DNA from: JAFDVL01 sp964631865
GTDB lineage: Bacteria; Acidobacteriota; Blastocatellia; RBC074
Assembly: GCA_964631865.1 (NCBI GenBank)
Contig: CAZWAK010000014.1
Span: 1-64,000 of the forward strand
Direction: 5' to 3'
DNA length: 64,000 nt
The position numbers and the translations under genes were made by a program. Positions 39,379 to 48,456 of this stretch are shown one piece after another. Every line of letters begins with the position of its first letter. Position 1 is the stretch's first letter. The notes beneath the pieces are model-generated. The model was not told the origin of the DNA. It did no database searches and saw only the letters and a list, made by a program, of their open reading frames with translations.

Positions 39379-40904
39379 ATCAACTTTTCGCTAAAAAAAC
39401 GCTGGAACAATTGCGCACGGAAGCGGCGGGAGACGGAGGGCTGCGCCGCGTGCTGGGGCCGGTGTCGCTCACGAGTTTGGGCGTGGGCGCGATCATCGGC
39501 GCAGGCATTTTCGTCACGACGGGCGTGATTGCGCGTCAAACCGCTGGCCCCGCCTTGATGCTTTCGTATGTCGTGGCGGGCGTAGTCTGCATCTTCGCCG
39601 CGCTCTGTTACGCCGAATTCGCTGCGATGGCTCCAGTGGCTGGCTCGGCGTACACCTACGCTTATGCCTCGCTCGGCGAGTTGTTCGCCTGGATCATCGG
39701 CTGGGACTTGGTGTTGGAATACGCGGTCGGAGCGGCAACCGTCGCCGCCGGCTGGTCGGGATATTTTCAATCGGTGCTGGCGAGCTTTGGCTTCACTGTG
39801 CCGAAAGTCCTCGCTGGGCCAGTTGTGGATTACGACCCGAACCTCGGACGACTGGTCACCACCGGCTCGCTCGTCAATTTGCCCGCGCTGCTCATCGTGG
39901 CTGTTCTGACGTTTGTCTTGGTCATCGGCATCCGGCAGAGCGCCCGCTTCAACGCGGCGATGGTGATGGTAAAGATGGCCTGCGTGCTGTTCGTGATTCT
40001 GGTCGGTGCGTTTTATGTCAACCCGCAAAACTGGCAGCCATTTGCGCCTTACGGCTACGCCGGATTGAGCGTTTTTGGCACGGTCTTCGGTAATCAGGAC
40101 GCAGGCGGGCGACCGTTGGGCATGCTTGCCGGGTCGGCGCTGGCTTTCTTCGCCTATCTGGGCTTCGACTCCGTTTCCACGCACGCCGAAGAAGCGCGCA
40201 CGCCACAACGAGACGTGCCGCGCGGCATCCTCGCATCGCTCGCCATTTGCACTTTGCTCTACGTGTGCGTCGTAGCCGTGCTAACCGGCATGCTTCCTTA
40301 TGACCAACTTGATGCCGATGCGCCAGTGGTCGGAGCCTTCAAGCAACACGGACTGAAGTGGGTGGAGTTGTTAGTCGCCGCCGGAGGCGTTGCGGGCATC
40401 ACGTCCGTACTGCTGGTGCTGATGCTCAGTTTGCCGCGTGTGCTGCTGGCGATTGCGCGCGACGGATTGCTGCCACAAAGCTTTTTCGGCGCAGTGCATG
40501 CGCGGTTCCGCACGCCCTGGAAATCCACGCTACTCACCGGAGCGGGGATCGCCGTGCTGGCTGCATTTTTGCCCATTGATGTGCTGCTAATGCTGGGGGT
40601 GATCGGCACGCTGGCGGCGTTTTTGATCGTGTGCGCGGCGGTGCTGATTATGCGCTACACGCATCCGCAGGCGGAGCGTCCGTTTCGCGCGCCGTTGGTT
40701 CCGCTCGTGCCGCTGCTGGGCATCGCGGCGTGTTTGCTGTTGATGTTTTCACTGCCGCCGGAAAACTGGCTGCGGCTGGCCGTCTGGTTGGCGGTCGGCT
40801 TGGGAATTTATTTCGTCTATGGCCGCCGTCACAGCAAGTTGCGCCGTTCCACACAGACCTCTTCTGAGACGGCAGTTGTCGCTGCAAGCCGGATACAACC
40901 TTGA
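39372..40904 (+). CDS. APC-family amino-acid permease
   Basis: A 510-residue transporter with about 12 membrane segments and the APC hallmark SLGVGAIIGAGIFVTTGVIA in TM1. It also has AALCYAEFAAMAPVAGSAYTY, IGWDLVLEYAVGAATVAAGW and FFAYLGFDSVSTHAEEARTPQRDVPRGI, which place it with the cationic amino-acid (YfnA/CAT-like) branch. A textbook AAGGAGATCAAAATG start fixes ATG 39372 rather than the longer open frame from 39198. Confidence 0.92.
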   Translation: MLNQLFAKKTLEQLRTEAAGDGGLRRVLGPVSLTSLGVGAIIGAGIFVTTGVIARQTAGPALMLSYVVAGVVCIFAALCYAEFAAMAPVAGSAYTYAYASLGELFAWIIGWDLVLEYAVGAATVAAGWSGYFQSVLASFGFTVPKVLAGPVVDYDPNLGRLVTTGSLVNLPALLIVAVLTFVLVIGIRQSARFNAAMVMVKMACVLFVILVGAFYVNPQNWQPFAPYGYAGLSVFGTVFGNQDAGGRPLGMLAGSALAFFAYLGFDSVSTHAEEARTPQRDVPRGILASLAICTLLYVCVVAVLTGMLPYDQLDADAPVVGAFKQHGLKWVELLVAAGGVAGITSVLLVLMLSLPRVLLAIARDGLLPQSFFGAVHARFRTPWKSTLLTGAGIAVLAAFLPIDVLLMLGVIGTLAAFLIVCAAVLIMRYTHPQAERPFRAPLVPLVPLLGIAACLLLMFSLPPENWLRLAVWLAVGLGIYFVYGRRHSKLRRSTQTSSETAVVAASRIQP

Positions 40905-40919
40905 GAGAGAGGCTTACCG

Positions 40920-41105
40920 ATGAGAAAGAAAATCACTGTCGCTTTGACGGGCGCGTTCTTTTTAGGTTTGAGCGCGTTTTTGTGGCCGTCGAACCGCACT
41001 CTGACGGCCAGCCACCCAATAAACGGAGGCATTTGGGAAACACTATGTTCAGCAATACCTTTTCCGAAGTCCTGGAAATACTCAGGCTCCTTACCTGGCT
41101 ATTGA
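40920..41105 (+). CDS. Possible small exported peptide
   Basis: A 61-residue frame beginning MRKKITVALTGAFFLGLSA, which looks like a signal peptide, with GAGG eight bases upstream of ATG 40920. The rest is short and unrecognised. It overlaps the next small ORF, so at most one of the two may be translated in full. Low confidence. Confidence 0.35.
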   Translation: MRKKITVALTGAFFLGLSAFLWPSNRTLTASHPINGGIWETLCSAIPFPKSWKYSGSLPGY

Positions 41106-41200
41106 ATATCGTCTTCGTTGGGCTGCTGCTGGTCACGCTCGGCAGCCTCGCCTGGCTCTGTTACACCGAAGCCCGGTCGCACAGAGGAAACCGCCGATGA
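41045..41200 (+). CDS. Possible small single-span membrane protein
   Basis: A 51-residue frame with one strong membrane helix (WLLNIVFVGLLLVTLGSLAW) and a basic tail. In the same frame, after the TGA at 41198-41200, about 31 more codons stay open and encode a second hydrophobic segment (LCGVAWLGMLAL), so the gene may once have been longer. No family recognised. Confidence 0.4.
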   Translation: MFSNTFSEVLEILRLLTWLLNIVFVGLLLVTLGSLAWLCYTEARSHRGNRR

Positions 41201-41431
41201 ATCTCGCTCCAGTCGTTGGATATATTGTGCGGTGTGGCATGGCTCGGCATGCTGGCGCTGCACGTCAACGATTTCGGCTTGCCCGCGCCGTTATAGACGC
41301 GAAAAAGACGGCAAAAAAAGATGGCTGACCGACCGGTCAGTCTTGAGATGCGCCAAGCGTTGGTGGTATTTTTTGTCCCCGCTTCGCACGGGCTTTCGTC
41401 CTAACTATTCAACGGCAAAAGGAACCACGCA

Positions 41432-41893
41432 ATGAGCAGAGGCAAATACTTCGAGGATTTCGTCGTCGGCGAAGCAAGCATCAGTGCCGGACGCACGATT
41501 ACCGAAGCCGACATCGTCAATTTCGCCGGGCTGACGGGCGATTGGTACGAACTCCACACGAACAAAGAATGGGCGGCGAAGGGGCCGTTCGGGCAACGCA
41601 TCGCGCACGGCGCGTTGATCTTTTCGATTGCGACGGGGCTGGCGTTGAGAGTTGATCCGCCGTCGGATGGCCTGATGGCATTTTACGGATTGGACAAGCT
41701 GCGCTTCGTCAAACCGACCTTCATCGGCGACACGATTCACGTCAAACAAACCATCGTGGAGAAAACCGAACGCGATGCCATCAGCGGCGTCATCACCGCG
41801 CTCAGCGAAGTCATCAACCAACACGAACAGATCGTTGTAAGCTACACGGCGAAGGTTTTGTACAAACGCAGAAGGCAGGAAGCAGGGGAGTAA
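41432..41893 (+). CDS. MaoC-like dehydratase
   Basis: A 153-residue hot-dog-fold protein with the MaoC/R-hydratase pattern VNFAGLTGDWYELHTNKEWA, GQRIAHGALIFSIATGLAL and FIGDTIHVKQTI. The Asp-x(4)-His pair (GDWYELH) is the usual catalytic dyad of enoyl hydratases. AAAGGA precedes ATG 41432. It is followed after three bases by a short-chain dehydrogenase, so the pair likely performs successive hydration and oxidation steps on an acyl thioester. Confidence 0.9.
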   Translation: MSRGKYFEDFVVGEASISAGRTITEADIVNFAGLTGDWYELHTNKEWAAKGPFGQRIAHGALIFSIATGLALRVDPPSDGLMAFYGLDKLRFVKPTFIGDTIHVKQTIVEKTERDAISGVITALSEVINQHEQIVVSYTAKVLYKRRRQEAGE

Positions 41894-41896
41894 ACG

Positions 41897-42721
41897 ATGA
41901 AATTGCTCGAAGGAAAATCGGCCATCGTCACGGGTTCCGGGCGCGGCATTGGGCGTGCGATTGCGACCTTGTTTGCCGAACACGGCGCGCACGTCGTCGT
42001 CAATGATTTGGACGGCGAAGTGACCGAAAGCGTGGTGAATGCGATCAACGCGGCGGGCGGCGTGGCAACGGCTTGCGTCGGCAGCGTGACTGCGCCGGAC
42101 TTTCCCGAACAGCTCGTGCAAACTGCCGTGCAGGCCTACGGCAAGCTCGACATCATCGTCAACAACGCGGGCTACACGTGGGACGGCGTGATTCAAAACG
42201 TGACGGACGAAATGTGGGACGCAATGATTGATGTGCATTTGAAAGCGCCGTTCCGCCTCATTCGCGCTGCCGTGCCGTATATGCGTGAAGCGGCCAAAGA
42301 AGAAATCGCGGCAGGCAATCGCGTGCATCGCAAGATCATCAACGTCTCTTCGACATCGGGCGTCGCGGGCAATCCGGGGCAGGTGAATTACTCGGCAGGC
42401 AAGATGGGCATAGTCGGCGTGACCAAGACGATGGCGAAAGAGTGGGGACGCTTCAACATCAACGTGAATGCGGTCGCGTATGGCTTCATCGAGACGCGGT
42501 TGACTGCTGCGAAGGAAGAGCAACAACCTGTCCACGTCGGGGAAAATGAAATCCAACTCGGCATCCCCGAACAGATGCGCCAAAACGCTTTTCGCTTCAT
42601 CCCGCTCGGGCGCGGCGGAACACCGGAAGAAGCCGCCGGGCCGGTGTTATTTTTAGCTTCACCGCTCGCAGATTATGTCACGGGGCACGTTCTGTTGGTG
42701 ACGGGCGGTTCCTACATGTAA
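41897..42721 (+). CDS. Short-chain dehydrogenase/reductase (FabG-like)
   Basis: A 274-residue classical SDR with the NAD(P) motif TGSGRGIG (12-19), NNAG, the catalytic serine region NVSSTSG, and Tyr165-x3-Lys169 (YSAGK). It is FabG-like but carries an extra segment after RLTAAKEEQQP. It is coupled to the MaoC gene directly upstream. Confidence 0.92.
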   Translation: MKLLEGKSAIVTGSGRGIGRAIATLFAEHGAHVVVNDLDGEVTESVVNAINAAGGVATACVGSVTAPDFPEQLVQTAVQAYGKLDIIVNNAGYTWDGVIQNVTDEMWDAMIDVHLKAPFRLIRAAVPYMREAAKEEIAAGNRVHRKIINVSSTSGVAGNPGQVNYSAGKMGIVGVTKTMAKEWGRFNINVNAVAYGFIETRLTAAKEEQQPVHVGENEIQLGIPEQMRQNAFRFIPLGRGGTPEEAAGPVLFLASPLADYVTGHVLLVTGGSYM

Positions 42722-42929
42722 ACGAGCACACACGAGATTATGCGCGGCGCGGCGGGCAGATTTGCGTTCAGGAGCTGGCCTCATCCTTGCAACGGATCAG
42801 TTGCTAAGCCCCTTCTGCCGCCGCCCGCGCGCCCAACTCATGAAAGCCTCTCAAACAGACGCAGTGTACATTCACAATGTCGGGTTCAGCAGTTTTGCCA
42901 GAGACGCTGCGGCGCTGATGGGATATTTG

Positions 42930-44591
42930 ATGATTATGCTTAGACTCACAATAATTGCCGTCGCAGTCGTATTCCAGATGCAAATGGGTATTAGTTATCT
43001 TTTTGCCCAAACAGGTAATGTCACTCGTCAGGAAATGCTGCGCGGCGCGGTAACACCTGAACGGGAATGGTGGGACGTCTTGCATTACCACTTGCAGGTG
43101 GAGTTTTTACCGGATACCAAAAGCTTGAAAGGGTCTAATGTCGTAACCTTCAAGACTTTGAAGCCGGGAAGTAAAATGCAAATTGATTTGCAGCGGCCAC
43201 TCTCCATTACAAAAGTCATGCATGGTGCAGCGCAACTAAGATTTGAGCGAGAAGAAAATGTCTATTGGATAACTTTCGAGAAAGAGTTTCCCACCGGAGT
43301 AGAGGATAAGATTGAAATATATTACGAAGGAGTTCCCGTTGTAAGTAAGAATCCACCCTGGGTGGGCGGGATAACCTGGGGAAGAGATGATCTTGGTGAG
43401 CATTTTATTGTGACGACTTGTCAGGGGATTGGCGCGAGTATATGGTGGCCGAATAAAGATCACGGTTCTGACGAACCGGATCGTGGGATGCGAATCAGCG
43501 TAACAGTACCAGAACAACTCGTAGCAGTTGCTAACGGGCGGCTCAAAAAAACCGAGCATAATATCGCGGGGAAAACCAAAACCTTTCATTGGGAAGTCTT
43601 AAACCCCATCAATAACTATGGGGTTAATGTGAATATTGGTAACTATGTAACTTGGGCTGACAAGTATCAGGGGAAAGGCGGTGTGTTGGATATTACTTAT
43701 TGGGTATTACCTCATCAGAAAGATGCCGCCCTCCGGCATTTTAAAGAAGTCCCCCGCACACTGGAAGCCTTTGAGCATTGGTTTGGGAAGTATCCCTTTT
43801 ATGAAGATAGTTACAAGCTCGTAACAGTTTCTTATCCTGGTATGGAGCACCAAAGTTCGGTTACTTATGGCAACTGGTTCAGAAATGGCTATCGGCAACG
43901 AGACCCCAGCGGGATGGGCGTGGGCTTTAAATTCGATTTCATTATCGTTCACGAATCCGCGCATGAATGGTTCGGCAATAATATCTCCATGAAAGACTCA
44001 GCGGACATGTGGATTCACGAGGGCTTTGCCAATTATGCTGAAAACCTGTTTGTCGAATATCATTTCGGGAAAAAAGACGCGGAAGATTACGTGATCGGCA
44101 CTCGTCAGGCAATCAGAAATGACATCCCGATCATTAGCATTTATGGGGCGAATCGAGAAGGGTCCGGCGACATGTATCCCAAAGGCGGAAACATGCTGCA
44201 CACCATTCGCCACCTGATCAATGATGACACAAAATGGCTTTCTATCTTGCGTGGACTTAATGCGGAGTTCTGGCATAAGACTGTAACGACGGAACAGATT
44301 GAATCCTATCTTACGAAGAAAGCTGGTGTTGACCTGAGTAAGATATTTGACCAATACTTACGGACGACCAAAATCCCGTTATTAAAATATAAAGTAAGTG
44401 GAAAGACTTTGTCTTTCAAATATGAAAAAGTCGTGAAAGGGTTCGCCATGCCGCTTCGCGTACTAATTAACGGCAGAGAAATTGTACTAACCCCTCACGA
44501 AGGAGTACAAACTTTTGACTTCAGTGAAGAAATCAAAGCATTTGAAGTTAACCGCAACTTCTATATTGATGTAGAAAAACAGGATTTGTAA
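42930..44591 (+). CDS. M1-family zinc aminopeptidase
   Basis: A peptidase of about 553 residues with a signal peptide starting MIMLRLTIIAVAVV. The zinc site is His341-Glu342-x2-His345 (HESAH) with the third ligand Glu364 (WIHEGFAN), the exact HExxH-18-E spacing of family M1. The exopeptidase motif usually written GAMEN appears as PGMEH. The true start is uncertain (ATG 42918, 42930 or further upstream at 42840); I chose the one giving a clean signal peptide. The gene is much more AT-rich than the SDR before it and the genes after it, a sign of transfer. A terminator follows. Confidence 0.88.
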   Translation: MIMLRLTIIAVAVVFQMQMGISYLFAQTGNVTRQEMLRGAVTPEREWWDVLHYHLQVEFLPDTKSLKGSNVVTFKTLKPGSKMQIDLQRPLSITKVMHGAAQLRFEREENVYWITFEKEFPTGVEDKIEIYYEGVPVVSKNPPWVGGITWGRDDLGEHFIVTTCQGIGASIWWPNKDHGSDEPDRGMRISVTVPEQLVAVANGRLKKTEHNIAGKTKTFHWEVLNPINNYGVNVNIGNYVTWADKYQGKGGVLDITYWVLPHQKDAALRHFKEVPRTLEAFEHWFGKYPFYEDSYKLVTVSYPGMEHQSSVTYGNWFRNGYRQRDPSGMGVGFKFDFIIVHESAHEWFGNNISMKDSADMWIHEGFANYAENLFVEYHFGKKDAEDYVIGTRQAIRNDIPIISIYGANREGSGDMYPKGGNMLHTIRHLINDDTKWLSILRGLNAEFWHKTVTTEQIESYLTKKAGVDLSKIFDQYLRTTKIPLLKYKVSGKTLSFKYEKVVKGFAMPLRVLINGREIVLTPHEGVQTFDFSEEIKAFEVNRNFYIDVEKQDL

Positions 44592-44665
44592 TGTCCTTCA
44601 TCTGCGTGTTCATGGTGGTTTCATTTTCTTGCGGTTTATAGTACGATCTCGGCTCCAAACAACAA

Positions 44666-44706
44666 CCGCTCACGCGAAGCGCATCGCGTGGGCGGTTTTT
44701 CTTTTT
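44666..44706 (+). terminator. Rho-independent terminator after the M1 peptidase
   Basis: CCGCTCACGCGA (44666-44677) pairs with TCGCGTGGGCGG (44684-44695), with one mismatch and a six-base loop, then TTTTTCTTTTT. It is the clearest terminator in the window. Confidence 0.85.
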
Positions 44707-44720
44707 GCCAAAGGAGATGT

Positions 44721-45116
44721 ATGACCGACGAACAATTTATCGCCCAATTTCAAGCCGGAACGCTCGAACCGTTTCATCATCAGGATCACGTCCGGATGGC
44801 GTGGTTGTATTTGCAACGCGCGCCCGTGCTCGAAGCCATCGCCAACTTCACGACGGACTTGCAACATTTTGCAGCAGTGAACGGGCAGCCGAATCTGTAT
44901 CACGAGACGATTACGTGGGGCTACTTGTTGCTGATGCACGAACGAATGGCGCGCGTGCCGGGGCAGGATTGGGAGGCGTTTGCCGCTGCGAATCCTGATC
45001 TGTTGACGTGGGAATCCAGCATTCTCAAAACTTACTATCGCGCCGAAACTTTGCAATCGGATTTGGCGCGGCGCGTGTTTGTTTTTCCTGACAATGGCGC
45101 GCAATTGCTTGCATAA
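44721..45116 (+). CDS. Conserved small protein of unknown function
   Basis: A 131-residue helical protein, MTDEQFIAQFQAGTLEPF onward, with the conserved-looking segment HHQDHVRMAWLYLQR and YHETITWGYLLLMHERM. Several histidines suggest a possible metal or substrate site. AAAGGAG precedes ATG 44721. I do not recognise a characterised family. Confidence 0.75.
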   Translation: MTDEQFIAQFQAGTLEPFHHQDHVRMAWLYLQRAPVLEAIANFTTDLQHFAAVNGQPNLYHETITWGYLLLMHERMARVPGQDWEAFAAANPDLLTWESSILKTYYRAETLQSDLARRVFVFPDNGAQLLA

Positions 45117-45197
45117 TTTGCCGCGCGGGGGACAATAGCTGTGCTTCGATTTGCTGAAAGATATTTACTTTTCCTCTCGAAAGGTAGGAACCCAACT

Positions 45198-46304
45198 ATG
45201 ACTCAAAAGTTCACCCGTCGTGACTTTGTCGTGAGCAGCGCCGCTTCCGGCTTGCTTGCGGCCAATGCTTCTGCCCATACACCTATGATTTGGACTCAAC
45301 GTAGCGTCAAACCTGTCGTCGTTTCTTCCGCCAACGGCAATCGGTTCAAAAATGGCGGCGATGTCGTCTGCGTCGAAAAAGCCTTCAAGCTGATGACGCA
45401 AGGCACAGATGTGTTGGACGCGCTGATCGCAGGTGTCAACATCGTCGAACTCGATCCCGAAGACACGAGCGTCGGCTACGGCGGTTTACCGAATGCCGAG
45501 GGTGTTGTGCAATTGGATGCGTCGTGTATGCACGGCCCGAAAAAACGCGCTGGCGCAGTGGCTTGCATCGAGGGCGTACGCACGCCGTCGCTCGTAGCCA
45601 AAGCAGTGCTCGAAAATACCGATCATCATTTGCTCGTCGGCAAAGATGCGCAAACGTTCGCGCGCAATTTCGGATTCAAGATTGAAGCCGATCTCAACAC
45701 CGAACGTTCGCGCCAAGCCTGGTTAGAGTGGAAGCGCCGCACCGATCCCGGTCATTATCTCGATCCCAAAAAGCGCAATGAAATCGGGCTGCGCACGACG
45801 ATGAAAATGGTGGCGGAAGGCAAGATTGACCGCGAGCATGTCTTCGGCACAATCAATTGCAACGGCGTGAATGCGAAGGGCGAAGTGTGCGGCGTGACGA
45901 CGACGAGCGGCCTTGCGTTCAAGATTCCTGGTCGCGTCGGTGATTCGCCGATTCTCGGCGCGGGCTTGTATGTGGACGGTGAAGTCGGTGCAGCAGGTTC
46001 GACCGGGCGCGGCGAAGCGAATCTCTTCAACCTCTGTTCGTTCCTCATCGTCGAAAACATGCGACGCGGACTGCACCCGAAAGACGCCGGGCTGGAAGCT
46101 CTCAAACGCATCAAGGCCAACACGATTGAGAAACGTTTGCTCACCAAATCGGGCAATCCGAGCTTCGGGGTCAACTTTTACATTCTGAACGCAAAGGGCG
46201 AGTATGCAGGCGTTTCGATGTACGAAGCGAAGTACGCGGTTTGCACCGAAAACGGCCCGCAGACGTTGGATTGCGAGCCGTTGATCAAAGGGAAGCCGGA
46301 ATAA
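45198..46304 (+). CDS. Tat-exported glycosylasparaginase-like Ntn hydrolase
   Basis: A 368-residue protein with a twin-arginine signal (TRRDFVVSSAASG) followed by an N4-(beta-N-acetylglucosaminyl)-L-asparaginase/isoaspartyl peptidase fold. Precursors self-cleave before a threonine that becomes the nucleophile. Here the likely site is Gly-Thr in VFGTINCNG, where glycosylasparaginases normally have Asp-Thr; isoaspartyl peptidases use Gly-Thr. The GVTTTSG and KIPGRVGDSPILGAGLY motifs are intact. The frame opens at 45141, but ATG 45198 begins the Tat signal and has AGGA upstream. Confidence 0.88.
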   Translation: MTQKFTRRDFVVSSAASGLLAANASAHTPMIWTQRSVKPVVVSSANGNRFKNGGDVVCVEKAFKLMTQGTDVLDALIAGVNIVELDPEDTSVGYGGLPNAEGVVQLDASCMHGPKKRAGAVACIEGVRTPSLVAKAVLENTDHHLLVGKDAQTFARNFGFKIEADLNTERSRQAWLEWKRRTDPGHYLDPKKRNEIGLRTTMKMVAEGKIDREHVFGTINCNGVNAKGEVCGVTTTSGLAFKIPGRVGDSPILGAGLYVDGEVGAAGSTGRGEANLFNLCSFLIVENMRRGLHPKDAGLEALKRIKANTIEKRLLTKSGNPSFGVNFYILNAKGEYAGVSMYEAKYAVCTENGPQTLDCEPLIKGKPE

Positions 46305-46308
46305 TCCC

Positions 46309-46920
46309 CTATTTGGTTTTCAGCCGTTTCGTCAGGGCTGCCAGCAGGTCAGAGGCCGCGTTTTGCGAGGGCTTTTCTCCTTGCCGGATCAAATTGCGTT
46401 TCCGCCAGATGATTTCCAACCCCTCCGCTTTCGGCAGCAACAGGTAGGAATATTGCGGGCGAGCCATGAGGGTGGTTTTCATTGTGTCCACGATCATGTT
46501 CGGGGTTCCCGAACGTGATTTGGTTGGCTCCGTGACAACGGTTTCTTCCACCAGTTCTCGCAGGTTTTGATAGCGTGCCAGAATGATGTCTGCCTGCGCG
46601 ATGTCCGCCACGATACTGACCTCGCCGTATTTCCTGCCGTGCTTGTCATTCCACTTCTGCGCCCAGGTTTTGACCTCTTTCTCAAACGTAAAATCCATGC
46701 GCGAGCCGAGAAACAGTTTATATGTCGGTTGGGAACGCAACGCGCCGGGGTTCCAGGTGATGATCGTTTTGGCCGGGAGTCGCAGCAGTTCGATCAAGTT
46801 GTATGGCTCGTCATAATTCAATTGGTCGGCAGACGGCGTTTGCGGCTTGTTCTGTGCCTCTGTCAGGTGCGTAACGCAAGCGATGAGCAAAACGAACAAA
46901 AAAATGGCGCGACGGTTCAC
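46309..46920 (-). CDS. Secreted protein of unknown function
   Basis: A 203-residue protein starting at GTG 46920, overlapping the stop of the TPR gene by four bases (GTGA), so it is translationally coupled. It has a signal peptide (IFLFVLLIACVTHLTEA). The mature part has YKLFLGSRMDFTFEKEVKTW and ADIILARYQNL, no recognised domain. It is the last gene of the minus-strand set that begins upstream with a PQQ dehydrogenase. Confidence 0.75.
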   Translation of the reverse strand: MNRRAIFLFVLLIACVTHLTEAQNKPQTPSADQLNYDEPYNLIELLRLPAKTIITWNPGALRSQPTYKLFLGSRMDFTFEKEVKTWAQKWNDKHGRKYGEVSIVADIAQADIILARYQNLRELVEETVVTEPTKSRSGTPNMIVDTMKTTLMARPQYSYLLLPKAEGLEIIWRKRNLIRQGEKPSQNAASDLLAALTKRLKTK

Positions 46921-48350
46921 GGCTTTTGTCCTCCGTTGGTTTCGAGGCGGCGCAGATCGCGCTCCAGGCTTGCGGCCAATTGGGTTTGCCCCAACGCTTT
47001 CGCTTTGTTGAGTGCCGCGCGCAAATGGGCGATGGCTTTTTGTGGGTCGCCCGCGCGGGCAAACGTCGCGCCGAGCGCATACAAATAACGCGGCGTATCT
47101 TCATCTTCAGCCGTCAACGTCAATTGAAACTGCTCGATGGCTTCGGCGAGCTTGTCCTGATTGACTAGAATTCTGCCGAGATGAAAATGCGCGGCGCGAT
47201 GATCAGGTTTGTTGGCGATGGCCTGACGATAATGCGCGGCGGCTTCGTCCAGCTTGCCTTCACGTTCGATCAGCACGCCGTAGTTGTGATGCGATTCGGC
47301 GTGATGCGGATTGAGTGTCAGGCTGCGCTGAAAGGCCTGCGTCGCTTCAGCAAGCCGCCCCAGCCCCGTCAACAGCACACCGTAATTGTAGTGGCTTTCG
47401 GCCAGGTTCGGATTGACGGCGACGAGCGTGCGATATTGCTGTTCGGCTTTGTCCGCTTGTCCCGCGCGCCCGTACAACTGAATCAAATTGATGTTCGCTT
47501 GCGTGAGTTTGGGGTTGAGGGCGAGCGCCCGTTCGTGTTCGGCAATGGCTTCCGACAGCTTGCCATCCTCGCCGAGCGCCGCGCCGCGTTTGAGATGTGC
47601 CATCGCGCTCGCATTCAACTCTGCCACCGCTGCCAGCCACGGGTCGTCCAACATTGGGCGCACATATTTGAATTGCTGTGACAAGGCCAGATGCACGTTG
47701 GCTTCCGACGCTTGCCCGGCATCGCGCAGCGCCAGTCCAAGCGCGTAATGCGCCGCGCCGTAGTTGGGAAAAAGCAACAACGCTTGTTGGAACGACGCGA
47801 TGGCGGCGGACGAGTTTTTCTGCGCGACGGCGATGCGCCCCAAGCCGTAATGCACTTGCGCGACTTTGGCATCTTTCTTCCGCAACGTTTCGTACAGCGG
47901 TTGACTTTCGGCGAACTGTCCGAGCGCCAACAGCGAATCGGCCAGACGCAATTGTGTGAACGAATCGTCGCTTTGCAATTGCAGCGCAGCTTTGAATGTA
48001 GCGACGGCTTCGGCGTGTTGGCCGAGCAACGCCTGCACGATGCCGAGGTAGTAGCGCCAACGAAATTCCTGCGGCGCAAGTTGTCGCGCGCGTTCGTAAC
48101 ATTGCGCAGCGGCTTCGTGCTGTTCATAAGTGTGTAGCGTCATTCCCAAGCGCCCAACGATCTCGGCATCGCGCGGTTGGGCTTGCGCGGCGGCGTAGGC
48201 TTTGCGCACCGACTCGCGGATTTCAGGGCTGAAGTTGGCGACATCAATCGGCGGCAGGTTTGGCAAAGCTTGCGCGAACGTCGTGGCAATTCCGATGGCG
48301 AGCAGCGCCACGATGGCCGAGTGTTTTGGAAGTGAATCGAATCGCAACAT
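46917..48350 (-). CDS. Exported TPR-repeat protein
   Basis: About 477 residues with a signal peptide (SAIVALLAIGIATTFAQA) and around ten TPR motifs. The C-terminal third is closely similar to that of the TPR protein at 50739-52202, for example LGRILVNQDKLAEAIEQF against LGRILVNQDKFAEAIAQF, so the two are paralogues. I chose ATG 48350 because it starts the signal peptide; the open frame runs up to 48533 over repeat sequence and the PQQ gene. Confidence 0.85.
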   Translation of the reverse strand: MLRFDSLPKHSAIVALLAIGIATTFAQALPNLPPIDVANFSPEIRESVRKAYAAAQAQPRDAEIVGRLGMTLHTYEQHEAAAQCYERARQLAPQEFRWRYYLGIVQALLGQHAEAVATFKAALQLQSDDSFTQLRLADSLLALGQFAESQPLYETLRKKDAKVAQVHYGLGRIAVAQKNSSAAIASFQQALLLFPNYGAAHYALGLALRDAGQASEANVHLALSQQFKYVRPMLDDPWLAAVAELNASAMAHLKRGAALGEDGKLSEAIAEHERALALNPKLTQANINLIQLYGRAGQADKAEQQYRTLVAVNPNLAESHYNYGVLLTGLGRLAEATQAFQRSLTLNPHHAESHHNYGVLIEREGKLDEAAAHYRQAIANKPDHRAAHFHLGRILVNQDKLAEAIEQFQLTLTAEDEDTPRYLYALGATFARAGDPQKAIAHLRAALNKAKALGQTQLAASLERDLRRLETNGGQKP

Positions 48351-48450
48351 TCTTATTTCTTCACTTTTAATTCTTCCTTCTTTTCGAAGCAAAAGCCTTC
48401 TTCCACTCTCTTCAAACAATGAAAAAGTAAGAATGAAGAGTGAAGAATGC
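48348..48450. repeat. Imperfect inverted heptamer-rich repeat
   Basis: The gap between the PQQ dehydrogenase and the TPR gene has ATTCTTA/ATTCTTC-type heptamers on its left side and complementary GAATGAAG/AGTGAAG blocks on its right side. The consensus ATTCTTC is the same as in the perfect inverted repeat at 61382-61479. Confidence 0.5.
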
Positions 48451-48456
48451 GCTGCG

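Noticed and set aside
41197..41328. 43-residue frame starting ATGAATCTC after the small membrane ORF
   Set aside because: It is arginine- and alanine-rich with no recognisable feature; the hydrophobic reading lies in another frame.
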